From: JAFGAS01 sp963809875
GTDB lineage: Bacteria; Desulfobacterota; Zymogenia; Zymogenales; Zymogenaceae
DNA: 64,000 nucleotides
Direction: 5' to 3'
Assembly (NCBI GenBank): GCA_963809875.1
Contig: CAWELC010000007.1
Location: forward strand, 372,001-436,000
Below the pieces are notes generated by a model. It worked only from the letters and a program-made list of their open reading frames with translations, was not told the origin of the DNA and did no database searches. Below, piece after piece: positions 57,492 to 64,000 of this stretch (position 1 is the first letter of the stretch; each line of letters opens with the position of its first letter). The translations under genes and the position numbers were made by a program.

Positions 57492-57959
57492 ATGAAAGGA
57501 AACGAGAAGATCATCGAGCAGTTGAACGCTCGCCTGGCCGAGGAGCTCACCGCCATCAACCAGTACATGGTCCATGCCGAAATGTGCGACAACTGGAGAT
57601 ACAAGAAGCTGGACGAGGCGATCGAGAAGCGCGCCGTCAACGAGATGAAGCATGCCGAAAAGCTGATTGCCCGTATTCTCTTCCTGGAAGGAGTTCCGGT
57701 CGTCAGCAACCTGAACAAGGTATTTATCGGGGCCGACGTCCCCAAGATGCACGCGAGCGACCACACCGCCGAGGATACGGCGATAAAGAACTACAACGAG
57801 AGCATACGGCTGGCCGTCGAAGTGGGAGACAACGGCACCCGGGACCTCCTTCAGTCGATCCTGCTCGATGAGGAGGAGCATATCGACTGGATCGAGGGGC
57901 AGCTTGATCAGATCAAGCAGATGGGGATACAGAACTACCTGGTTGAACAGATCGGCTGA
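57492..57959 (+). CDS. bfr: Bacterioferritin
   Basis: 155 residues. All ligands line up with E. coli Bfr: E18, Y25, E51, H54 of the ferroxidase centre (helices A and B) and the heme-ligand M52 in NEMKHAEKLI. The C-helix has YNESIRLAVEVGDNGTRDLL and DEEEHIDWIEGQL. It stores iron as a 24-subunit shell and can bind heme between dimers. GAGGGTATCC precedes the ATG. Confidence 0.93.
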   Translation: MKGNEKIIEQLNARLAEELTAINQYMVHAEMCDNWRYKKLDEAIEKRAVNEMKHAEKLIARILFLEGVPVVSNLNKVFIGADVPKMHASDHTAEDTAIKNYNESIRLAVEVGDNGTRDLLQSILLDEEEHIDWIEGQLDQIKQMGIQNYLVEQIG

Positions 57960-58208
57960 GCACGGTTCCCGCCCCATTGTCGACCGGGCAAGATCGGCCG
58001 CGTTAGTCTCTGCGTCGCGGACTCAATGAGCCGATGGAAGCCCGGACGGACACGGATCGACGCCATCGGCGCCGTTTAGGGGGCAGGCGTCCGGAGCGCA
58101 TCGAAATGGTGATGCGGACGACCGGCTCGGGTTGGGAGCCGGGCGCGCATCACCGGGCTCTCGACTTCGATCCCGATCCGGCGCCGCATGCGGATAACAC
58201 AACAGAAA

Positions 58209-58249
58209 CCTGTCGGGGGCCCTGCGGCAACCACGCAGCATCCGACAGG
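58209..58249. other. Double-stem inverted repeat upstream of the dehydrogenase gene
   Basis: CCTGTCGG (58209-58216) pairs with CCGACAGG (58242-58249), and an inner CTGCG (58222-58226) with CGCAG (58234-58238). A TATAAT follows at 58255-58260 but without a good -35. It may be an operator or a small structure in a leader. Confidence 0.4.
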
Positions 58250-58281
58250 CAGGATATAATCAACACCCAAGGAGAAGAGAG

Positions 58282-59427
58282 ATGGCAGTTGACGAAAAGA
58301 ATCGGCTGGAGGTGACGCTCTACGACCCCGATACGGGGACCAGGGCGTTTATCGTGGTGCATCGGCTTATCGGAGGGGTATGCGGGGGCGGCGTGAGGAT
58401 GACCCCGAACGTCACCATGGACGAAGTGGCCCAGCTGGCCCGGACGATGACCTATAAATTCGCGGCTATGGGCGTCCAGGTAGGCGGCGCCAAGTCGGGC
58501 ATCGTGTTCGATCCCCGCTCACCGAAGAAGAAAGAGGCCGACGCGGCCTTCGGCACAATGGCGATGCCGCTCCTTTCCACGATCTACACCATCGGTGAGG
58601 ATATGGGCACCAATGCCGACGACGTGACGATCATCAACAAAGCCGCGGGCGTCAACCCCATCGAGATGGCCAAGAAAAAGGCCAAGGAGCGCGGCATCCA
58701 GCTGAACCTCCCCGAGAACGTGGAATTCTCCAAGCTCGGGGGCGAGAGCTTCGAGGAGATCATCACCGGCTACGGCATCGCCGAGGCGGCCGATGAAGCG
58801 GCGCAGCTCCTCTCCCTGCAGCTCTCGGGGGCCACGGTCGCCGTTCAGGGTTTCGGGACCGTCGGCAGCATCACCGCCAGGAACCTTGCCAGGCGAGGCG
58901 CTAAGGTTATCGCGGTCGCCGACATCGAGGGAACAATCATCAATAAGGACGGGCTGGACGTCGAAAAACTGATCGCCGCCAAGGACCAGCACGGAACCAT
59001 CGACCGTGGCAAGCTCGATTTCCCCTTCAAGAAAGACGACCGGGAGGGGTGGCTCAAGGTCGATGCCCAGATCATCGTGCCCGCGGCGGTGGCCGGCTCC
59101 ATCAACGAGAAGAACGTTAGTACGGTAACCGCGAAGCTGATCCTCGAAGGCGCCAATATCCCGATCACGCCCAAGGCCCAGGAGATCCTGACCAAGAAGG
59201 GGACGCCCATCATTCCTGACTTTATCGCCAACGCCGGGGCCGCGGCGGGCTTCGGCCTGGTGCTGACGGGCCAGTGCCCGGTGGAGAAGGTCTTCGAGGA
59301 GTTCTCCAAGCGGATCAGGAACGGGGTGCGCTACACGGTCGAAGAGAGCAAGAAGAGCAAGATTACCCCGAGGCAGGCGGCCATTAAGCTTGCCAACAAG
59401 AACCTCGAGGCGTGGGGGGTTAAGTAG
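58282..59427 (+). CDS. Glu/Leu/Phe/Val dehydrogenase family protein
   Basis: 381 residues. It is an NAD(P)-dependent amino acid dehydrogenase: the N-terminal ELFV domain has GGVRMTPNVTMDEVAQLART and MGVQVGGAKSGI (catalytic lysine position), EDMGTNADDVT; the Rossmann domain has VAVQGFGTVGSITARNLARR (GxGxxG near 191-196). The family includes glutamate, leucine and valine dehydrogenases; the exact amino acid is not decidable. AAGGAGA precedes the ATG. Confidence 0.88.
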   Translation: MAVDEKNRLEVTLYDPDTGTRAFIVVHRLIGGVCGGGVRMTPNVTMDEVAQLARTMTYKFAAMGVQVGGAKSGIVFDPRSPKKKEADAAFGTMAMPLLSTIYTIGEDMGTNADDVTIINKAAGVNPIEMAKKKAKERGIQLNLPENVEFSKLGGESFEEIITGYGIAEAADEAAQLLSLQLSGATVAVQGFGTVGSITARNLARRGAKVIAVADIEGTIINKDGLDVEKLIAAKDQHGTIDRGKLDFPFKKDDREGWLKVDAQIIVPAAVAGSINEKNVSTVTAKLILEGANIPITPKAQEILTKKGTPIIPDFIANAGAAAGFGLVLTGQCPVEKVFEEFSKRIRNGVRYTVEESKKSKITPRQAAIKLANKNLEAWGVK

Positions 59428-59474
59428 CTCCCCGCCTTGAAGCGACACGAGCCGGATTTGAAAGGAGCCGTTCC

Positions 59475-60155
59475 ATGCAGACCGAAATCCTCTACCGTCC
59501 CTCCTATTCCCTGGCAAAGGTGACGCTTTCCCCCAGCGAGAAGATCAGGACCGAGGCCGGCGCGATGGTCTCGATGTCCGCCGACCTTTCCGTGGAGACC
59601 CAGGCCCGCGGGGGGCTGTTGTCCTCGCTGGCCCGTACGGTACTGGGCGGCGAGAGCTTCTTTCTCAACACCTACACCGCTTCGGCCCAGGGCGGCGAGA
59701 TCACGCTGGCGCCGGTGCTCCCGGGAGACATCATGGTGGTCCCTATGAGCGGCGGCACGATGCTGGTCCAGTCGGGCTCGTTTTTGGCGGGCGCGGACAC
59801 CATTACCATGGATACGAAATGGGGCGGGGCAAAGACCTTCTTTTCCGGCGAGGGCCTCTTCATGCTCAGGATATCCGGCACAGGCCAGCTGATCCTCTCG
59901 AGCTATGGGGCTATCCATGAGCTGAAGCTCGAAAGGGGGCAGAAGTATATCGTCGATACGACGCACCTGGTGGCCTTCGACGAGGGCATAAGCTACCAGG
60001 TCAAGACCATCGGGGGGATCAAGAGCACCCTCTTCTCCGGCGAGGGGCTCGTGGTGGAGCTGACGGGCCCGGGCACCGTGCTGCTTCAGACCCGCAGCGA
60101 GAGGGCGTTCCTCTCCTGGCTCATCCCCAAGCTCCCCAAGCCGTCAAGTTCGTAG
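59475..60155 (+). CDS. AIM24/TIGR00266 family protein
   Basis: 226 residues, beta-rich. The family features are IRTEAGAMVSMSADLSVETQ, a GLLSSLARTVLGGESFFLNTY segment near 45-65, SGSFLAGADTI and LVVELTGPGTVLLQTRS. The function is unknown (a mitochondrial AIM24 relative). AAAGGAGCC precedes the ATG. It has the same orientation as the dehydrogenase gene, 47 bases downstream, and is followed by a strong terminator. Confidence 0.88.
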   Translation: MQTEILYRPSYSLAKVTLSPSEKIRTEAGAMVSMSADLSVETQARGGLLSSLARTVLGGESFFLNTYTASAQGGEITLAPVLPGDIMVVPMSGGTMLVQSGSFLAGADTITMDTKWGGAKTFFSGEGLFMLRISGTGQLILSSYGAIHELKLERGQKYIVDTTHLVAFDEGISYQVKTIGGIKSTLFSGEGLVVELTGPGTVLLQTRSERAFLSWLIPKLPKPSSS

Positions 60156-60200
60156 GAGGGTGCGCCTACGGGCGCACTCCCGTACCTTCGGTAAATAAGC

Positions 60201-60234
60201 AATCCCCCGGCAGGAGGTTTCCTGCCGGGGGATT
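60201..60234. terminator. Strong bidirectional terminator
   Basis: Perfect 15-base arms (60201-60215 and 60220-60234) around a 4-base loop, AATCCCCC... / ...GGGGGATT, between convergent genes. Confidence 0.9.
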
Positions 60235-60258
60235 ATTTGTCTCTCGGAACGTCTTCCG

Positions 60259-61217
60259 TTACGATTCAGGTTGATCGATGCTCGCGTCGGGGATTGGGGA
60301 CGCCCCGTTTTCCCGGATGCGATTTTCCGGCCAAGATACGCAGGCAATCTTCCGTCGATACTGATCAAACCGAGGAAGATCATCCCCATCCCCGCCAGCT
60401 CTTCCCACCGGATCGTCTCCTTGAGGATGGTAACGCCCAGGAGGACCGCCCCGATCGGGACGAGAAAGGTGACGAGCAGCACGTTCGTCGCGCCGGCAGC
60501 CGCCAGCACTCGGAAAAAAAGGACATACGCCAGGGCCGTGCCCACCAGGGCCAGCGCCGCTACCGCCCCGACGGCCTCAAGCGAGGGGCGCGCCAGCCAG
60601 GGTGAATCGACGATCAGCGCCAGCGGGAGCATGAGGACGCTCGAACAGATGAGCATACCCGTTGCGGTGGAAAGCGGCGATTCTTCCTTGAACCGCTTGG
60701 CGAAGATCCCCGCCAGGGCGTACATCAGCGCGGCACCAAGAACGGCGACCTCGCCGAAGCCGCGCCAGGAAATTCCGTTTATGAGCTCCGGCTTCAGCAT
60801 CAGATAGACGCCCAGAAATCCTATAATCATTCCGATGAGCTTATTTGTCGTAAGCTTCTCATCCTTCGTAAAGAAGTGCGCCAGAACACCGGCAAAGATG
60901 GGGGTCGTTGCGTTAAAGATGGCGGCGCTGCCGCTCTCGATCCGCGTCTGTCCCCATACGATCAGGGAAAACGGGATGGCGTTATTGAGCGCGCCCAATA
61001 TCAGATAGCGCACCCACGTGCCTGGGTTTGAGGACAGCCGCAGGCCGCTCAGGTACCCCACACAGAGCAGTGCCATCGCGGCCACCGTTACCCGAAGAAA
61101 GACGACGGTAAAGGGGTGAAAACCCCGCAGGGCTATTTCGATAAGGAAAAAGGAGCATCCCCAGACGACGGATAGCAGGCCCAGTATCGCCCACTCGATC
61201 GGTCTCATTGTACCCAT
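60259..61217 (-). CDS. EamA-type DMT transporter
   Basis: About 320 residues with ten membrane helices in two EamA repeats (WAILGLLSVVWGCSFFLIEI, and ALMYALAGIFAKRF). It exports or imports small metabolites; no substrate is clear. A raw reading frame continues through the terminator hairpin to 60144. I infer that a one-base error near 60290 hides the stop at 60259-60261, which would give a tail ending DASIDQPES. ATG 61217 has AGGA eight bases upstream; 61208 and 61226 are alternatives. Confidence 0.75.
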
Positions 61218-61251
61218 GTTGCCCATCCTGCTTTTCCGACCAGTATACTAT

Positions 61252-61276
61252 AAAAGGGGGAACAGTTCCCCCTTTT
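61252..61276 (-). terminator. Terminator after the CoA hydrolase/transferase gene
   Basis: AAAAGGGGGAA (61252-61262) pairs with TTCCCCCTTTT (61266-61276), loop CAG. Confidence 0.85.
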
Positions 61277-61306
61277 TCGTGTGAATCGGTTCGCGTTTTA
61301 AGGCAA

Positions 61307-62614
61307 TCAGAACAACAGCCCCGCCTCCTCGGCCTCGTGTTTGAGCTGGTCCCTGTAGTCCGGGTGGGCGATTGTGAGCATCTCCTTGATCCGGGACTGG
61401 ATGCTTTTCAGCTTCATGTCCGCGATTCCCCACTCGGTCACGATGTACTGCACGTCCGACCGGGGGGTCGTGACGACGGTCCCCGGAAGAAATTGCGAGA
61501 CGATCCGGGAAATCCTTCCGTTTTTCGTCATCGACGTCGAGGGGAGCGTCATGAACGACATGCCGCCCCTGGATTTCGCGGCCCCGCGAACGAAGTCCAC
61601 CTGGCCGCCCGTGCCGCTGTACATCGAATGCCCGAGGGATTCCGAGGCGCACTGTCCCGTGAGGTCCACGGTCAGGGTGTTGTTGATGGAGACCATGTTG
61701 TCGTTTTTCGCGATATTGTCGACGCTGTTGGTGTAGTGAATCGGCGCGAACTCGCAGATGGGGTTATTGTCCATGAAATCGTAGAGCTTCTTGGTGCCGA
61801 CGGAAAAGCCGCAGACGATCTTGCCGGGGTGGAATGTCTTTCTCCTGCCGGTGAGGACTCCCTGCTCGAAAAGCTCCATCATCGAGTCGGTCAGCATTTC
61901 CGTATGGGCGCCGAGATCCTTTTTGTCTTTCAGGTGCAGCCCGACCACGTTGGAGGTGCCGCCGATCCCGAATTGTATGGTGGCGCCATCCGGTACGCGC
62001 TCGGCTACGAGGGCGCCGATCTTCTTGTCCTCTTCCGAAACCGGAATCTCCGGGAGGACCGGAAGCGGGTGGTCCTTCTCGACGATCCAGTCCACTTCGC
62101 TGACGTGAAGCGTCGTGAGCTGGCCGTGCAAAAACGGGGTCTCCTTGTTGACCTGGACGATGACCCGATCGGCATGTTTTGCCGCAAGCCAGCCGTTATA
62201 GACCCCGATGGGCCCCAGGCTCATGAACCCCTTGTCGTTGGGCGCGCTCACCTCCCCGAAATAGACGCTTATTCCTTCGCGATAGACGAGCTGGTCCGTC
62301 TGAGACAGGTGGTATGATATGGGGTCGACGTTTCCCTTCTGCTTAAAGACCATCCGCTCCAGAGGGCCCATAAAGAGCGTCTTGAAGTTTATATGGCCCC
62401 GGTACTCCGGCTTGAAGAGATCAAAGAGGTGCATGGTAATTCCGGTAATCAGGGTAACGTTTTCGAGCTCCCGGTAGCGCCCGCATAGCGCCGCGACGAT
62501 ATCGGGGGGCGCGCTCGGCCCGCCGCCCATGGCGATCACATCCCCCGACCTGATGTGTTTTACCGCCTGATCGGCCGACACCAGTTTCCGTTTGTAGTCT
62601 TCCTTCCAGTCCAT
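61307..62614 (-). CDS. Acetyl-CoA hydrolase/transferase family (4-hydroxybutyrate CoA-transferase-like)
   Basis: 435 residues. It moves CoA between acetate/acetyl-CoA and another acid or hydrolyses it. Family features are the start MDWKEDYKRKLVSADQAVKH and GDVIAMGGGPSAPPDIVAAL, ATIQFGIGGTSNVVG near residue 205, the catalytic glutamate probably in LTGQCASESLGHSMYSGTGG and WGIADMKLKSIQSR at the C-terminus. Its closest group by general look is 4-hydroxybutyrate/butyrate CoA-transferase. Two palindromic operators lie ahead of it, so it is regulated, probably by an unlinked TetR-type regulator. Confidence 0.88.
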   Translation of the reverse strand: MDWKEDYKRKLVSADQAVKHIRSGDVIAMGGGPSAPPDIVAALCGRYRELENVTLITGITMHLFDLFKPEYRGHINFKTLFMGPLERMVFKQKGNVDPISYHLSQTDQLVYREGISVYFGEVSAPNDKGFMSLGPIGVYNGWLAAKHADRVIVQVNKETPFLHGQLTTLHVSEVDWIVEKDHPLPVLPEIPVSEEDKKIGALVAERVPDGATIQFGIGGTSNVVGLHLKDKKDLGAHTEMLTDSMMELFEQGVLTGRRKTFHPGKIVCGFSVGTKKLYDFMDNNPICEFAPIHYTNSVDNIAKNDNMVSINNTLTVDLTGQCASESLGHSMYSGTGGQVDFVRGAAKSRGGMSFMTLPSTSMTKNGRISRIVSQFLPGTVVTTPRSDVQYIVTEWGIADMKLKSIQSRIKEMLTIAHPDYRDQLKHEAEEAGLLF

Positions 62615-62685
62615 CGTATGTAACTCCTTTCAGTAGTAGTGCGGTACAGGCGACTATATCAGGCAATCCTTCGGCTTTCAAGTAA

Positions 62686-62707
62686 ATAATGAATGGTCAT
62701 TCATTAT
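62686..62707. promoter_or_regulatory. Perfect 22-bp palindromic operator of the CoA-transferase gene
   Basis: 10-base arms ATAATGAATG / CATTCATTAT around GT, 71 bases before the start codon. The TGAATG..CATTCA core is like boxes bound by TetR-type fatty-acid regulators. Confidence 0.75.
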
Positions 62708-62725
62708 ATTGAGTGGACATTCAGT
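62708..62725. promoter_or_regulatory. Second, degenerate operator copy
   Basis: ATTGAGTGGACATTCAGT has the same layout (TGA.TGG.CATTCA) with its centre 20 bases from that of the perfect palindrome, i.e. about two helix turns. Confidence 0.6.
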
Positions 62726-62960
62726 CACTAGTGGAGTTCTGATGGGACGGCGACCTGCTCCGAGAGCTCGCGGCTGCCGCGCCGCGGGCATTACCTCGGT
62801 CGACGAATATGATTCTTGTGGGAGAAAGCCCAAGCGTCGCCCTTACCCATAGCGGAACAGGACTCGGCAGACTCTCCTGGCTCTTTTTTCCGGGGGATTT
62901 AAGATGCGAGGTTTACCGGATGGGGTGCGGGGAAATCATCGGCATACGATTGTTACGGTA
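62726..62960. other. Intergenic region, no gene seen
   Basis: About 235 bases between the operators of the CoA-transferase gene and the stop of the MBL gene. No coding sequence or RNA recognised. Confidence 0.35.
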
Positions 62961-62967
62961 AGCTGTC

Positions 62968-63732
62968 TCAAAACTCGACGCGTTTGCCCGCCCTGAGGGA
63001 GCATCCGCCCTGAAGAAACGGCCGGTCGTGGGCCGGGATGACGAAGGCCGTCACCGATCGGATGCTGTCCACGCTCTTCTTATACGCGGCCAGGTCCAAA
63101 TGCGGCTCATCCAGGAGCGACCCGTCGCCTCCCGCCCCCCTCCGGCTCATCGCGTCGCCGGCCACCAGCACGGCCTCCCGATTCCCCTGTATGAGGTAGG
63201 ATGTGTGGTACGGGGTGTGGCCGGGCGTGGAAAGGGCCGTTACGCAGGCCGGCAGCTCCGGCCGGTCCTCGATCCAGACGTATCCCTCCATGACATCGTC
63301 CCACCAGTATCGCGGGACATACCGGGAGTGATCCAGCAGCATATCGGACCGTTCCCGGAGGATCAGGTCCGACAGGTAGGGGAAACAATCCTTTATATAG
63401 TGGAATGGATCGGGAGCGTCGACAAAACCCTTGAGCCAGTGCCGAGAAAAATCGTATTCCCGTCTGCTGGCGACCTTTACCGCGTCTCCGAAGAGCCCGG
63501 AGCCTCCGGCGTGGTCCCCATGGAAGTGCGTGAGGAAGACGTGCGTCACGTCGCGGGGGGTAACCTGCAGTCGGGAAAGCCCCGCCACCAGGTCTTGGCT
63601 TCCCCAGTAGCCGGTGTCAAAGAGCATGAGGGAGTCGCCCTCCTCCACCAGGGTGCAGATAATCGGAAGGCGGGTATCTGTCCCGCCTACGATGATATCC
63701 ATCGACGTCAGAATGATGTGTCCAATAGCCAT
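62968..63732 (-). CDS. Metallo-beta-lactamase-fold hydrolase (lactonase-like)
   Basis: 254 residues from ATG 63732 (MAIGHIILTSMD); an upstream in-frame extension has no sensible start. The metal motif is VFLTHFHGDHAGGSGLF, with further ligands in LSTPGHTPYHTSYLI and LVAGDAMSRRGAG and the last His in FVIPAHDRPFLQ. The opening DTRLPIICTLVEEGDSLMLFDTG is like the lactonase/AHL-type branch. Divergent from the partial gene at 63813. Confidence 0.8.
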   Translation of the reverse strand: MAIGHIILTSMDIIVGGTDTRLPIICTLVEEGDSLMLFDTGYWGSQDLVAGLSRLQVTPRDVTHVFLTHFHGDHAGGSGLFGDAVKVASRREYDFSRHWLKGFVDAPDPFHYIKDCFPYLSDLILRERSDMLLDHSRYVPRYWWDDVMEGYVWIEDRPELPACVTALSTPGHTPYHTSYLIQGNREAVLVAGDAMSRRGAGGDGSLLDEPHLDLAAYKKSVDSIRSVTAFVIPAHDRPFLQGGCSLRAGKRVEF

Positions 63733-63812
63733 ACTGATATGATATACTATCGGTTGGCAAATGTAAAGGGCATTGCGCCGGATTCCCCTGCGGACTTGAG
63801 GAAAGGAACACC

Positions 63813-64000
63813 GTGAGTAAACTCCCGTTAGAAGAACAGCCGGCGATCCAGGGCACGGATCTGGCGGTGCGCCGTTACCGGGATGGGGACGCAAACCGGG
63901 TCCTCTCGCTGATGCGGGAGGTCTTTATAGACGAGATGAAGTGGGATCGCGCCTTCCTGGTGGACGCCGCCTACACGCTCAAAGAAATCCTCACCGACCA
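63813..64000 (+). CDS. N-terminal part of a GNAT-like protein (runs off the right edge)
   Basis: 62 codons from GTG 63813, with GAAAGGA seven bases upstream. The segment LAVRRYRDGDANRVLSLMRE (about residues 17-36) has the usual opening of GNAT acetyltransferases ('iR.yr..D...v..l..e'). The remainder lies outside the window, so the family is tentative. Confidence 0.5.
   Translation, partial: MSKLPLEEQPAIQGTDLAVRRYRDGDANRVLSLMREVFIDEMKWDRAFLVDAAYTLKEILTD

Noticed and set aside
58519..59517. 332-codon open frame on the minus strand opposite the amino acid dehydrogenase
   Set aside because: Shadow of the dehydrogenase; no own motif.
60144..60258. C-terminal continuation of the EamA frame through the terminator hairpin
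   Set aside because: The hairpin is a strong terminator between convergent genes; the tail encoded there is not like EamA proteins, so a lost stop is more likely.
1..64000. tRNA and rRNA genes
   Set aside because: I looked for T-loop type GTTCGA.TC patterns and long rRNA-like stretches and found none convincing. A covariance search could still find one.
1..64000. CRISPR array
   Set aside because: No regularly spaced direct repeats of 24-40 bases with unique spacers; the only tandem repeat is the 10-bp set at 48931.

Overview
The window is a GC-rich chromosomal segment of a Gram-negative, probably anaerobic bacterium, most likely from the old Deltaproteobacteria (Desulfobacterota-like). The evidence is the order rplU-rpmA-obgE-proB-proA-nadD-rsfS-gpmI, a MXAN_5187-type protein, 2-hydroxyacyl-CoA dehydratase/acyl-CoA genes, DUF4388-DnaJ-TPR and PAS-rich hybrid kinase proteins, a DUF1499 lipoprotein, and several beta-oxidation and CoA-transferase genes with TetR regulators. 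Nothing in the sequence names the species. No rRNA, tRNA, CRISPR array, prophage or complete IS element was recognised.

Layout. 0-2.5 kb: a lipoprotein fragment, a TVP38 membrane protein and a fused double glycosyltransferase. 2.5-8 kb (minus): an operon of FAD-linked oxidase, Fe-S (CCG-domain) subunit, FGGY kinase and GPH-type transporter, which looks like uptake, phosphorylation and oxidation of a polyol or similar compound. 8.5-10.5 kb: a secreted small protein, a class III adenylate cyclase and a methyltransferase. 10.5-18 kb (minus): TetR regulator, acyl-CoA dehydrogenase, two small uncharacterised proteins and three 2-hydroxyacyl-CoA dehydratase-like subunits in one operon with a clear promoter and a palindrome at the start site. 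18-21 kb: a GNAT gene, a perfect 26-bp inverted repeat and two overlapping membrane-protein genes in a visibly more AT-rich stretch.

21-28 kb: a protein made of three exact tandem copies of the ribosomal L7/L12 C-terminal domain, a zinc-ribbon protein, an acyl-CoA synthetase, two DUF4013 membrane proteins flanking thymidylate kinase, and a metallo-beta-lactamase-fold (MBL) hydrolase. 28-38 kb (minus): a hybrid histidine kinase, then the housekeeping block gpmI, rsfS, nadD, proA, proB, obgE, rpmA, rplU. 38-48 kb: a GGDEF response regulator, a GntR regulator, ilvE, a DnaJ/TPR protein, an ABC transporter and an amidohydrolase. 48-64 kb: a glycosyltransferase, a TetR/hydrolase pair with two copies of one operator, DinB, a PLP decarboxylase, a cluster of palindromic repeats, a cyclic-nucleotide-binding protein, a YifB ATPase, bacterioferritin, a Glu/Leu-type dehydrogenase, an AIM24-family protein, an EamA transporter, an acyl-CoA hydrolase/transferase with tandem operators, and a truncated gene at the right edge.

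A dominant technical feature is that about twenty genes are broken by single-base frameshifts, many beside G/C runs, and these include normally indispensable genes (obgE, rpmA, gpmI, nadD). This points to uncorrected indel errors in the assembly rather than gene decay, so such genes are reported here as single loci with approximate break points. The most unusual biology is the triple L7/L12-domain protein; second is the three-subunit dehydratase operon that lacks a visible ATPase activator.
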